This document shows, piece by piece, positions 27,652-34,707 of a stretch of DNA of 64,000 nucleotides (position 1 is the stretch's first letter; every line of letters begins with the position of its first letter). Under the pieces are notes generated by a model. The model did not search any database. It was not told the origin of the DNA and worked only from the letters and a program-made list of their open reading frames with translations. The position numbers were made by a program, and so were the translations under genes. Source of the DNA: Neobacillus sp. FSL H8-0543 (GTDB lineage Bacteria; Bacillota; Bacilli; Bacillales; Cytobacillaceae); assembly GCF_038592905.1 (NCBI RefSeq), contig NZ_CP151943.1, forward strand, positions 4,476,501 through 4,540,500. Reading direction: 5' to 3'.

Positions 27652-28214
27652 TGACTGAGAAATTAAACAGAAGGGAATTTCTCTCGTTAAATTTCGAATC
27701 AACCATTGGTTTTTTAGGGAACTTTATTGCTCCGCAAATAGAAGTAGAACGGAATTTTTTTCGCCCGCCTGGTTCGTGTGACGAGTTGGAGTTTCTTACT
27801 TCATGTACAAGATGCGGGAAGTGTCGGGAAATATGTCCAGAACAAAGTATCCGTTTGTTTCCCATCAAAAGCGGGGCGAAGTTGGCGCAAACACCCTACC
27901 TTGATCCAAACAAATCACCCTGCACACTTTGCAAAAAGTGTATGGATGTGTGCCCAACCAACGCATTAAACAACACTGATTTTGATGCAAAGCCCAATCT
28001 CGGAGGATACGTGAAGGTCTTATCTGATAGCTGTTTGGGTTATCAAAATGTGATGTGTGATTATTGTGTTCGGTCATGTCCGGTCTCAGGAGCATTACAA
28101 ATTGTAAATGGTATTCCTGCAGTTTCTAATGAAAATTGTACGGGTTGCGGAATTTGTGTTTCTAGCTGCATCGCAGAAGGAAGTGCACTAAAGGTAATAA
28201 TGATAGAAAACTAA
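27651..28214 (+). CDS. NapF/NapG-type polyferredoxin
   Basis: Iron-sulphur protein of 187 residues with four 4Fe-4S motifs: CTRCGKCREICP, CTLCKKCMDVCP, a third split set CLGYQNVMCDYCVRSCP, and CTGCGICVSSC. The N-terminus has NRREFLSLNF, a twin-arginine-like motif. The third motif is like that of NapG/MauM proteins, so export and electron transfer toward NapAB are likely, but NapF-like maturation is possible. No NapH or NapC partner gene is present. Confidence 0.83.
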   Translation: MTEKLNRREFLSLNFESTIGFLGNFIAPQIEVERNFFRPPGSCDELEFLTSCTRCGKCREICPEQSIRLFPIKSGAKLAQTPYLDPNKSPCTLCKKCMDVCPTNALNNTDFDAKPNLGGYVKVLSDSCLGYQNVMCDYCVRSCPVSGALQIVNGIPAVSNENCTGCGICVSSCIAEGSALKVIMIEN

Positions 28215-28229
28215 TAGTAAAGTTTACTG

Positions 28230-28275
28230 AGCATTTTAAGGAGAATACTAACCTTAAAATGCTTTTTTATTTTTA
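28230..28275 (+). terminator. terminator of the nap operon
   Basis: AGCATTTTAAGG pairs perfectly with CCTTAAAATGCT over ten bases, followed by TTTTTATTTTT. Confidence 0.92.
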
Positions 28276-28371
28276 ACAAATGTGCTACCTAAGATAACCA
28301 AAAAGTGAAACACTATTAAACTGTAATCGTCTAATTAGAAAAGGGTCTACATCAATACATGAAAGAGTGTG

Positions 28372-28632
28372 ATGCCAATGTTTTTCTTTTGGTTATTTCT
28401 AATTGGGATGGTCATACCATTCCTTTTGATAAAAATAAAATCCGGGTGGGCTGCTTGGGTTCCAGCAATTATCTTCGGCTCAATTACGATTATCTTGGCA
28501 GTGGTAATAAAATTTATACCAGCTGAGGGTATGATGGATTTGGGTCAAATTATCTATTTTATGATGTTTGGATCGGCCACCCTCGGCTCCCTAGTTGGGG
28601 GAGTAATTGTTCATTTTATCAAAAAGAAATAA
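28372..28632 (+). CDS. small hydrophobic membrane protein, unknown
   Basis: About 86 residues with three predicted membrane segments (about 3-21, 28-50, 58-82) and a lysine-rich end (HFIKKK). The start is uncertain: GTG, ATG and a second ATG lie within ten bases after GAAAGAG. It is a single gene with its own terminator. I do not recognise the family. Confidence 0.6.
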   Translation: MPMFFFWLFLIGMVIPFLLIKIKSGWAAWVPAIIFGSITIILAVVIKFIPAEGMMDLGQIIYFMMFGSATLGSLVGGVIVHFIKKK

Positions 28633-28644
28633 ACTCAAATGAAG

Positions 28645-28680
28645 TGCTAGGACCTTTTTGAAGGTACCTGGCATTTTGCT
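28645..28680 (+). terminator. terminator of the small membrane protein gene
   Basis: TGCTAGGACCTT pairs with AAGGTACCTGGCA over a short A/T loop, followed by TTTTGCTTT. Confidence 0.7.
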
Positions 28681-28753
28681 TTCATGACTCAAGCATCATA
28701 TCAGTAAAAGTTACATATGGTTTAAAAATTCAATTTTTAAAAGGAGGCATAGG

Positions 28754-29491
28754 ATGATCAAAATAGATGGGGTATTTGTAATACCTGAGAAACTCTTAAA
28801 GGAGATAACAGTTATTGAACAAAAGGCAATTGTTAAGCAAATGATAAGTTACGAAGTTGTTTATCCATACGATTCTGTAAATCAATTGAAATTTGAATTA
28901 TTATTTAGAGTTAATACAATAAAAGCTGCAAAGCAACTGAATAAAAGTGGCGCAAAGTTTACAACATTTTCCTATTCGTTTAGTAACAAAAAATATTGGA
29001 CTCGATTAATAAATGGGGGATTTCTTTTACGTGAGAACGCCTCACCTTCCATAGCAATATTAGACATTTTACAAAATGGATCACTCTATGCGTTTGAATG
29101 TTCTACAGCAATCGCCATTGTCTTATATATCGCCGTCCTTCATACTGTAGGTCCCAGTATCTTTAATAAACATTTCCAAAATCTCTATTTAAGGGATTGG
29201 CAATTTGATGAAGACCTCCCCGTGTATCAAAGCATAGGCGATGATTTTCTGATTGGAGATGTATTACATTTTAATAATCCGGATTTTGACCCTGAACAGC
29301 CGTGGTGGCGAGCCGAAAATGTTATATATTTTGGTGGTGACCGGTTTTATGGACATGGTGTAGATATAAGGAGTTCCAGTGAGATTATCAATTTTTTAAA
29401 TAAAAAGAGGAAAAAGCAGTCTAAAGATTCCGCGTATCTTATGAGAATGATTACAAGACCACATTACCTTTCGTTATACTCGTTAAAATGA
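28754..29491 (+). CDS. tgl: protein-glutamine gamma-glutamyltransferase (spore coat transglutaminase)
   Basis: Cross-links spore coat proteins by forming glutamyl-lysine bonds. The protein is 245 residues long, the same as B. subtilis Tgl, with the catalytic Cys116 in FECSTA and the later RAENVIYFGGDRFYGHG segment that carries the histidine of the active site. The KSGAKFTTF region is also shared. AAAGGAGGCA precedes the ATG. Its presence is direct evidence for a spore former. No sigma-K promoter could be fixed by eye. It stands alone and ends at a bidirectional hairpin. Confidence 0.92.
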   Translation: MIKIDGVFVIPEKLLKEITVIEQKAIVKQMISYEVVYPYDSVNQLKFELLFRVNTIKAAKQLNKSGAKFTTFSYSFSNKKYWTRLINGGFLLRENASPSIAILDILQNGSLYAFECSTAIAIVLYIAVLHTVGPSIFNKHFQNLYLRDWQFDEDLPVYQSIGDDFLIGDVLHFNNPDFDPEQPWWRAENVIYFGGDRFYGHGVDIRSSSEIINFLNKKRKKQSKDSAYLMRMITRPHYLSLYSLK

Positions 29492-29530
29492 ATGGACCTT
29501 AGGTTAATTGCTTAAATAGCAATTCTAATT

Positions 29531-29575
29531 GAAAAAAGGGGAACCAGCAAAAATTCCGGCTCCTCTTTTCTTCAC
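29531..29575. terminator. hairpin between tgl and the converging small gene
   Basis: GAAAAAAGGGGAACC pairs with GGCTCCTCTTTTC with one bulge. The T run is better on the minus strand, so it can end both transcripts. Confidence 0.65.
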
Positions 29576-29581
29576 TTTATA

Positions 29582-29933
29582 TCAGCAGTGTAATCTCCTG
29601 TCTAAGTCTGCACTCATTCTCTGGCTTGCTATATATTCCAAATCTCTTCGTTTTTCCACCTGCATTCTTACGTCATGTTTTCTACTGTAAAGCTCATAAC
29701 AGACTCCATGGGCACTCAGCATGGCTTTTTCCATCAAACTCGTGTAATTCATTTTTAAATGGATATGGATCTCCTCCGGTTTTAATCGCATGGGCGACTT
29801 ATTGTAATGCAGTACCCATGTTAACATTCCAGTAATTTGAAAACAAATGCGAAAATTCAGTGTATCTAGCTGTGAGATAGTCTGACATCGAGTCTCGTAA
29901 ATATAACTCGTTGATACGTAGAATATTAGCCAT
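29582..29933 (-). pseudogene. frameshifted small gene, unknown
   Basis: Read leftward, an ATG at 29933 with GGAAGG upstream opens a frame of 44 codons (MANILRINELYLRDSM...) that stops at 29799. A second frame, shifted by +1, covers the next 81 codons to 29582 and overlaps the first by about ten codons. Joined, they give one likely protein of about 109 residues. Either a one-base insertion has broken the gene or the two frames are translated by coupling or frameshifting. The sequence is basic near the end (EKRRDLEYIASQRMSADLDR) and I do not recognise it. Confidence 0.5.
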
Positions 29934-29982
29934 ATCCTTCCTTTAAGAGGTTGTATCGTTAGTTACGCTGGATAAACAAAAG

Positions 29983-30014
29983 AAAACCCGCCACATTTTT
30001 ACGGCAGGTTGTAA
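29983..30014 (-). terminator. terminator of the small minus-strand gene
   Basis: On the minus strand AACCTGCCG pairs with TGGCGGGTT, followed by TTCTTTTG. Confidence 0.75.
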
Positions 30015-30050
30015 GAATTTATTAAAGAATTCTTCTGGTATGAGACCATT

Positions 30051-30212
30051 TTAATTAATTGGTTTATCTAACGTGAATTCAGCTTTGGGAAGTGTAATTA
30101 TTTTTCCACCAATTTGCACGTGGACAGTATCTTTAAAAATGGCTTTTACTATTCCCTTTAATGAAATGGTTGAATTGACAGAGATATTTTTTGCATCAGA
30201 CTGATTTGCCAT
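30051..30212 (-). CDS. small conserved-looking protein, unknown (53 residues)
   Basis: Starts MANQSDAKNISVNST, with GGAAGGTG seven bases before the ATG, and ends at TAA. The alternating pattern ISLKGIVKAIFKDTVHVQIG looks like a small beta-barrel, but no family is recognised. A terminator follows downstream on the same strand, so it is a complete small transcription unit. The region upstream is rich in inverted repeats. Confidence 0.6.
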   Translation of the reverse strand: MANQSDAKNISVNSTISLKGIVKAIFKDTVHVQIGGKIITLPKAEFTLDKPIN

Positions 30213-30301
30213 ATGAATCACACCTTCCAAAGTAATTAAAATTATTATATATCAAAAAAAATATAAAAAGCGAGTAAAAAGCATTCTGTTTTCACTATAT
30301 T

Positions 30302-30339
30302 ATTCTTAAAAACAATTTATTTTCCTGCTTTTTAAGAAT
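30302..30339. repeat. AT-rich inverted repeat
   Basis: ATTCTTAAAAA and TTTTTAAGAAT are perfect complements separated by 16 bases, in the divergent region between the 53-residue protein gene and the TetR gene. Confidence 0.5.
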
Positions 30340-30355
30340 AACATAAATTTTTCCC

Positions 30356-30419
30356 GTTCATGTTATATTCTCTTCATTGAAAAGGGGTGTGAACAATTGA
30401 ATAAGGATATAACATGAAC
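30356..30419. promoter_or_regulatory. 13-bp inverted repeat pair
   Basis: GTTCATGTTATAT (30356-30368) and ATATAACATGAAC (30407-30419) are perfect complements 38 bases apart. The arms include TTCAT/ATGAA as do the palindromes just downstream, so a dimeric regulator binding several sites is likely. Confidence 0.55.
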
Positions 30420-30480
30420 TCTAGGTCAAGTATTACATGGTAGTGTGTTGACTGTCAATGGAAACATGAACTATGGTTCA
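30415..30480. promoter_or_regulatory. two candidate TetR operators
   Basis: TGAACTATGGTTCA (30467-30480) is a perfect palindrome with a four-base centre. TGAACTCTAGGTCA (30415-30428) is an imperfect copy 52 bases upstream. The first sits between TTGACT (30448) and TATAAT (30499-30504). They lie just ahead of the TetR gene, so autoregulation is likely. Confidence 0.55.
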
Positions 30481-30522
30481 AATTAATCTGTTTTATGTTA
30501 TAATAAGGTTGAGGTGAACGTA

Positions 30523-31173
30523 ATGTCGGACCGTGAAGACCAACTTGTTGGTGAGTTTCCATTTACACCTATACAGGAACGGGCACAACAAAAAAGGAAG
30601 GCTTTGGTTGAAAGTGGACATGCCCTCTTTATTCTAAAAGGCTATGATCAAACAACGGCTAAGGAAATCGCCGCCAATGCAGGGGTAGCAACAGGTACCT
30701 TTTATCGGTACTTTTCGGATAAACGACAGCTTTTGATGTCGCTATTAGAGGATCAAATTGATGCCCTTTTGCCACCGGAGCCTAATTGGGCCACTTCAGA
30801 TCCTGAAAGCTTGCTAGCATTACTATTAGAAACCCATGACAATCGGTTAAAAGAACTCGGTCTCCAGCGTGTCCTACCTGAGTTGTTGCATAAGGATTCT
30901 GAACTAGCTGATGTATTGGCAACGGCTAGGAGAAATATACATTCGAAAATACTTACGGGTTTAATCAAAGCGAGAGAAAAAGATCTTACTTGGAAAGATT
31001 TAGACTTAGATACAATTACATGGTCCATGATGCTTATAGCTGAGAATGTTCCCAATAAAGAGGCACACAGCGGGAAACAGGCTGATTATCATGAAGTAGC
31101 GAAAGTGATTTGTCGGATGATTTTCCCTCCTGAAGTGATGAAAAAACTTAAAGAAGACAAAAACGGAAAATAG
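30523..31173 (+). CDS. TetR family transcriptional regulator
   Basis: Repressor of 216 residues with the helix-turn-helix TAKEIAANAGVATGTFYRYF (about residues 45-64) and an unassigned ligand domain. The ATG used has AGGTTGAGGTG six bases upstream. The alarmone synthetase gene follows after 15 bases, so they probably share a transcript. Palindromes in the upstream region point to autoregulation. Confidence 0.87.
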   Translation: MSDREDQLVGEFPFTPIQERAQQKRKALVESGHALFILKGYDQTTAKEIAANAGVATGTFYRYFSDKRQLLMSLLEDQIDALLPPEPNWATSDPESLLALLLETHDNRLKELGLQRVLPELLHKDSELADVLATARRNIHSKILTGLIKAREKDLTWKDLDLDTITWSMMLIAENVPNKEAHSGKQADYHEVAKVICRMIFPPEVMKKLKEDKNGK

Positions 31174-31188
31174 AAAGGGCGTAACACC

Positions 31189-31938
31189 TTGGGGATTGAA
31201 CAATTGGTTGATTTTAGAAACCTAAAAACCTTAAAAATTGAACTAACCAGATTTATGATGGCTTATAAGTTTGCTCTGGATGAAATGACGACAAAAATTA
31301 ATATTCTTAAAGATGAGTTTAATTATATTCACGACTATAATCCAATAGAACACGTAAAATCACGGATAAAATCACCAGAGAGTATTTTTAAAAAAGTGCA
31401 AAGAAAAGGCATTGATTTTAATTTACAAAGTATTAAAGAAAATATTAAAGACATTGCTGGGATGAGAATAACCTGTTCCTTCAAAGATGATATTTATAAA
31501 TTGAGCAGGATGATCGCGAACCAAAAGGATATTACCATTATTGAATACAAGGATTATATTAAACATCCAAAGCCAAATGGGTATCAAAGTTTGCATATGA
31601 TTTTGGGGATACCGATATTCATGTCAGACCGTGAAGAAATAATATATGTGGAGGTACAAATTCGGACGATTGCTATGGACTTTTGGGCTAGTCTAGAACA
31701 CAAAATTTATTATAAGTATAACAAAGAAGTACCACAAAAAATGCTTTCCGAATTAAAGGAAGCAGCGGATATGGCTGCACATTTAGACCGAAAAATGGAA
31801 GGTTTGCATAAGGAAATAACGGCAATGAAGCTAGCTGACGAGGCGGAGGAAGAGGGATTTTTAACCATTGGTAAAGAGAAGTTTAACTTACCGATGTTAG
31901 AAAACTTTATTGAAGGAAAGTTTAAAATTAAAAAGTAG
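31189..31938 (+). CDS. small alarmone synthetase (RelA/SpoT domain, YwaC/RelP type)
   Basis: Single-domain (p)ppGpp synthetase of 249 residues that transfers pyrophosphate from ATP to GDP or GTP. It shows IHDYNPIEHVKSRIKSPESI, DIAGMRITCSF, KPNGYQSLHMI and the substrate motif EVQIRTIAMDFWASLEHKI. There is no hydrolase domain. The B. subtilis protein YwaC is cell-wall stress induced. The TTG start follows AAAGGG by nine bases. The C-terminal 40 residues extend beyond the B. subtilis protein. Linkage to a TetR gene suggests induction by a small molecule. Confidence 0.88.
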   Translation: MGIEQLVDFRNLKTLKIELTRFMMAYKFALDEMTTKINILKDEFNYIHDYNPIEHVKSRIKSPESIFKKVQRKGIDFNLQSIKENIKDIAGMRITCSFKDDIYKLSRMIANQKDITIIEYKDYIKHPKPNGYQSLHMILGIPIFMSDREEIIYVEVQIRTIAMDFWASLEHKIYYKYNKEVPQKMLSELKEAADMAAHLDRKMEGLHKEITAMKLADEAEEEGFLTIGKEKFNLPMLENFIEGKFKIKK

Positions 31939-31976
31939 TAATATTTTGAAAATAAAACAGGTTGCTGCACTTTACA

Positions 31977-32017
31977 TAAAAGGAACTGGCGGAAAAAAAT
32001 CTTCAGTTCTTTTTTAT
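31977..32017 (+). terminator. terminator of the tetR-alarmone synthetase unit
   Basis: AAGGAACTG pairs with CAGTTCTT, followed by TTTT. Confidence 0.7.
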
Positions 32018-32049
32018 GTCAAATACATCACTTTATGTTATTACTTCTA

Positions 32050-32071
32050 CTATACGGGGGTATGATATAAT
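32050..32071 (+). promoter_or_regulatory. CsoR-type operator and -10 box
   Basis: TATACGGGGGTAT (32051-32063) matches the right-hand part of the known CsoR operator of B. subtilis copZA. TATAAT follows at 32066-32071, so copper-free CsoR bound here would block its own promoter. Confidence 0.65.
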
Positions 32072-32093
32072 AATAAAAAAGGGGGAGAGTTCC

Positions 32094-32435
32094 ATGTCTT
32101 TTACAAATGAAGAAGAAATAATGGATGATTCCTGTTGCACTGGAGAGTGCAGCCATCGAAAAAGTCACCATTCAGACAAAGTAAAAAATAACCTCGTCAC
32201 ACGATTAAATCGAGTGGAAGGCCAAATTCGCGGAATTAAGGGATTAATTGAAAAAGATACCTATTGTGATGATATCATTACCCAGATTTCAGCAACACAA
32301 GCTGCACTCAATAGTGTCGCCAAACTTTTGCTAGAGGGGCATTTAAAAACCTGTGTAGTGGAAAGAATTCAAGAAGGTGACATGGAAGTATTGGACGAAG
32401 TACTCATAACCATTCAAAAATTAATGAAGAAATAA
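32094..32435 (+). CDS. csoR: CsoR/FrmR family metal-sensing repressor
   Basis: All-helical repressor of 113 residues. The copper-site residues are visible: cysteine in DTYCDD, histidine and cysteine in EGHLKTCV, with the conserved RLNRVEGQIRGI near the N-terminus. A Cys/His-rich N-terminal tail (CCTGECSHRKSHH) is longer than in many relatives. The ATG has GGGGGAGAG upstream; a longer frame would include the promoter. No copZ, copA or other copper gene is adjacent, so its targets lie elsewhere. Confidence 0.87.
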   Translation: MSFTNEEEIMDDSCCTGECSHRKSHHSDKVKNNLVTRLNRVEGQIRGIKGLIEKDTYCDDIITQISATQAALNSVAKLLLEGHLKTCVVERIQEGDMEVLDEVLITIQKLMKK

Positions 32436-32438
32436 CGA

Positions 32439-32468
32439 AGGACGTACAAGTGTATGTTCTTTTTTTTG
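32439..32468 (+). terminator. terminator of csoR
   Basis: GGACGTACA pairs with TGTATGTTC (G-T pairs) over a two-base gap, followed by eight T. Confidence 0.75.
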
Positions 32469-32474
32469 CAATAA

Positions 32475-32508
32475 AAAAGAGCGGGAATCGATTAATAGCC
32501 GCTCTTTG
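32475..32508 (-). terminator. terminator of the GIY-YIG-like gene
   Basis: On the minus strand AAAGAGCGG pairs with CCGCTCTTT, followed by TTTATTGC. Confidence 0.78.
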
Positions 32509-32516
32509 TTGAAGGT

Positions 32517-32891
32517 TTATTTAAAGAAAACCTTGTCAATATTGTATTTTGACTGAAGTGTATTAAGAATGTAAGTTTCGTAAATTTCTCTTTCCATCGG
32601 ATCCTCTACTGTAAATACAGCAATCTTATAGATCTCGTCTCGATTGTTCTTCATCGGTGAAACGGTATCCTCAAAATGTTTTTTCACTCTCGGTCTTAGT
32701 TTCCTTGCTTTGCCTACAAATAATAAATCTTCCTCTTTATTGAAGAAAAGAATCATCCCGCCTTTATCCCTTGGGATCCGGTGATAATCTGTAAAGCCAT
32801 AAACACTGCTGATTACGGATTCTACTTTCTCGCCTAACTGCAGCTTTTTTGTTATCACAATATCTGGATTTGGTATTTCAATTTTTATCAT
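32517..32891 (-). CDS. GIY-YIG/UvrC-N-like domain protein with altered motif
   Basis: A 124-residue protein that resembles the nuclease domain of UvrC and the YurQ group. The pattern GMILFFNKEEDLLFVGKARKL corresponds to GxYxF...YVGKAxNL, but both signature tyrosines are replaced (Ile/Leu and Phe). The following arginine in RPRVKKHF and the glutamate in EREIYETYIL are kept. It may bind DNA without cutting, or cut with another residue. The binding site is GGAGCG. It is a single gene with its own terminator. Confidence 0.75.
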   Translation of the reverse strand: MIKIEIPNPDIVITKKLQLGEKVESVISSVYGFTDYHRIPRDKGGMILFFNKEEDLLFVGKARKLRPRVKKHFEDTVSPMKNNRDEIYKIAVFTVEDPMEREIYETYILNTLQSKYNIDKVFFK

Positions 32892-33177
32892 AAGAATCGC
32901 TCCTAATTATAGGCAATAGTTATTACCTTGTTTACTAAGAATTCATTATACCATAAGTAATTAGGAGAGCACCAACTAGGCCAGGGTTGTATGCAAAAAA
33001 TGGTCCAGGATTACCTTGAATACTAATCAGATTAGCTGATTAAGGTGTTTAGATGAAAGAGGAAAGGTATTTTCCACAAATCAGAAACAAAAAATGTATA
33101 ATTGTAGAAATATTGCCAATATTCCTCTGAGTTCAAAGGATTAATTGCTATATAATTAAGATATACGACAGCACAAG
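32892..33177. other. intergenic stretch without a supported gene
   Basis: Contains TAATCAG-N5-CTGATTA (33024-33042), a short palindrome, and TATAAT at 33151-33156 without a clear -35. A 25-codon frame from an ATG at 33053 exists but has no other support. The hairpin that follows is listed separately. Confidence 0.4.
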
Positions 33178-33222
33178 AACCCAGCCCGCAACTAGAGAAT
33201 ACTCTGACGGCTGGGTTTTATT
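33178..33222 (+). terminator. terminator hairpin with no gene upstream
   Basis: AACCCAGCC pairs with GGCTGGGTT over 22 bases and is followed by TTATTAG. With the TATAAT at 33151 it would end an RNA of about 60 bases, or attenuate the flavodoxin-like gene 46 bases downstream. Confidence 0.55.
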
Positions 33223-33267
33223 AGTTTAAGATAGTAAAAATAATTTCCATGGAGGGTATGATGACGA

Positions 33268-33762
33268 ATGAAAACATTAATAGTTTATTGCTCATCACAT
33301 GGTACGACAGAAAAGGCTGTCCAGTTAATCAGTGAGTGGATGGAAGGAGAGGTTCTTGCTGTAGATTTAAAACGGGATAAAATCTCTTATGATGTCGGTG
33401 ATTACGACTTCGTAATTATTGGTGGGTCTATCCATGCGGGGAGTATTCAAGGAAGGATTAAACATTTTATCGCCAAACACCATGATATTCTAATGACCAA
33501 AAAACTTGGTCTATTTCTCTGTTGTTGGCGGGATGGCAAAATAGCCATTGAACAATTCGAAGATGCTTTCCCTAAAGAACTAAGAGACATTGCTGTAGCA
33601 AATGGCATCTTCGGCGGGGAGTTTCTTATCAGTAAAATGAACTTCATTGAAAAACAGATTGTAAAAAAGGTTAGTGGAATTACGACGGAATCCTCTTACC
33701 TGGACACCACAGCTATCATGACCTTTGTTATGAAAATTAATGCGACACTTGCGCTTGTTTAA
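33268..33762 (+). CDS. flavodoxin-domain protein (HemG-like)
   Basis: FMN-binding protein of 164 residues. The phosphate loop is YCSSHGTTEKA (about 8-18), with the flavodoxin_5 pattern VIIGGSIHAGSIQGRIKHFI and later LFLCCWRDGK. Family members include menaquinone-dependent protoporphyrinogen oxidase (HemG), but many Bacillus proteins of this type have no proven role. GGAGGG lies 11 bases before the ATG. A hairpin just upstream might attenuate transcription. Confidence 0.82.
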   Translation: MKTLIVYCSSHGTTEKAVQLISEWMEGEVLAVDLKRDKISYDVGDYDFVIIGGSIHAGSIQGRIKHFIAKHHDILMTKKLGLFLCCWRDGKIAIEQFEDAFPKELRDIAVANGIFGGEFLISKMNFIEKQIVKKVSGITTESSYLDTTAIMTFVMKINATLALV

Positions 33763-33768
33763 AAATAT

Positions 33769-33823
33769 AGATGCCTGCCCCTGACAAGGAGATTCGTGTC
33801 TTTGGGGCAGGCATCTTTTTTAA
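33769..33823. terminator. bidirectional terminator
   Basis: AGATGCCTGCCCC pairs perfectly with GGGGCAGGCATCT over 22 bases; T runs lie on both strands, between converging genes. Confidence 0.88.
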
Positions 33824-33824
33824 C

Positions 33825-34502
33825 TTAACAGATGCTCTGTATAAGCTCGATGGAATTGTTCTTGGGCGAGTTAACAAGTGAGCTAACTTCATAGGCATCC
33901 ATTAAATTGGGGTCTAGCGGTTTTAATAGTTGATTGAGAGAATGGGTGTCAGTCAGAGAAGGATCTAGCCAAGTTCTTTCATCCTTAGGATTAAGGATAA
34001 CAGGCATTCGGTCATGGATATCTTTAACCATTTCGTTTGCACTTGTCGTAATAACGGAGCAAGAAAAAATATCTTTGCCTTCGGGTGATTTCCATTTCTC
34101 CCAAAGACCCGCCATGGCAAACAAATCATCGGACTTAAGCTTAATCCTCATGGGAATTTTCGTTTTACTATCGATGCGTTTCCATTCGTAAAAGCTATCA
34201 GCAACGATAATACAACGCTTCTTTTGATAGGCATTTTTAAAGCTAGGCTTTTCTGTAAGTGTCTCGGAACGGGCATTAATCATTTTATAACCGATTGACA
34301 TATCCTTAGCCCACGGCGGGATAAGCCCCCATCGTAAGAACCCCATCCTATTTTCCTTCCCATTATTAATAACAGCTATAACAGATTGGGATGGAGCCAC
34401 ATTATAACTAGGAAAATATTCCTCATCCTGCAAAAAAGACTCCACATCAAACCGATCCAAAAGCTCATCAATCGTCGCTGTCAAAGTAAAGCGACCGCAC
34501 AT
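33825..34502 (-). CDS. SRAP domain protein (YedK/HMCES family)
   Basis: Protects abasic sites in single-stranded DNA by forming a covalent bond through its N-terminal cysteine. The start is set so that the protein begins MCGRFTL, because Cys2 must become the N-terminus; a four-codon longer frame would destroy this. The 225-residue protein keeps YNVAPSQ, the WGLIPPWAKD region, the active NARSETL, the glutamate in SFYEWKR and HDRMPVIL. GTGAGGG precedes the start. It is a single gene with a chromosomal look. Confidence 0.93.
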   Translation of the reverse strand: MCGRFTLTATIDELLDRFDVESFLQDEEYFPSYNVAPSQSVIAVINNGKENRMGFLRWGLIPPWAKDMSIGYKMINARSETLTEKPSFKNAYQKKRCIIVADSFYEWKRIDSKTKIPMRIKLKSDDLFAMAGLWEKWKSPEGKDIFSCSVITTSANEMVKDIHDRMPVILNPKDERTWLDPSLTDTHSLNQLLKPLDPNLMDAYEVSSLVNSPKNNSIELIQSIC

Positions 34503-34574
34503 AACCCTCACCATCCATTCATTACCACCATTCTAACAAATTCACACACAAAATAACAAAAACTTATCTCAAGT

Positions 34575-34628
34575 GTCCGCCTGAGGTGGACAAATAAGGG
34601 GATTTGTCTTTTTGTGGTGCCTGTCACC
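34575..34628 (-). repeat. bipartite short repeat, copy A
   Basis: GTCCGCCTGAGGTGGAC (34575-34591), a hairpin-forming module, is followed 24 bases later by GGTGCCTGTCACC, the inverse of module GGTGACAGGCACC. Three further copies lie at 40372, 49289 and 61142 in either orientation. All are between genes. Confidence 0.8.
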
Positions 34629-34707
34629 GTATAAAATTTAAATCTTAAGCGAATAATGAAGAAGGTCATAATTTTACACAACATGAAAGAGGATAGGTTG
34701 AGGATTT

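Noticed and set aside
29626..29835. Plus-strand frame opposite the frameshifted small gene
   Set aside because: It has no ribosome binding site, and the minus-strand reading has one plus a terminator on its side.
33053..33130. 25-codon frame with AAGGTG upstream
   Set aside because: Too short, with no codon pattern or terminator of its own; kept only as part of the intergenic stretch.
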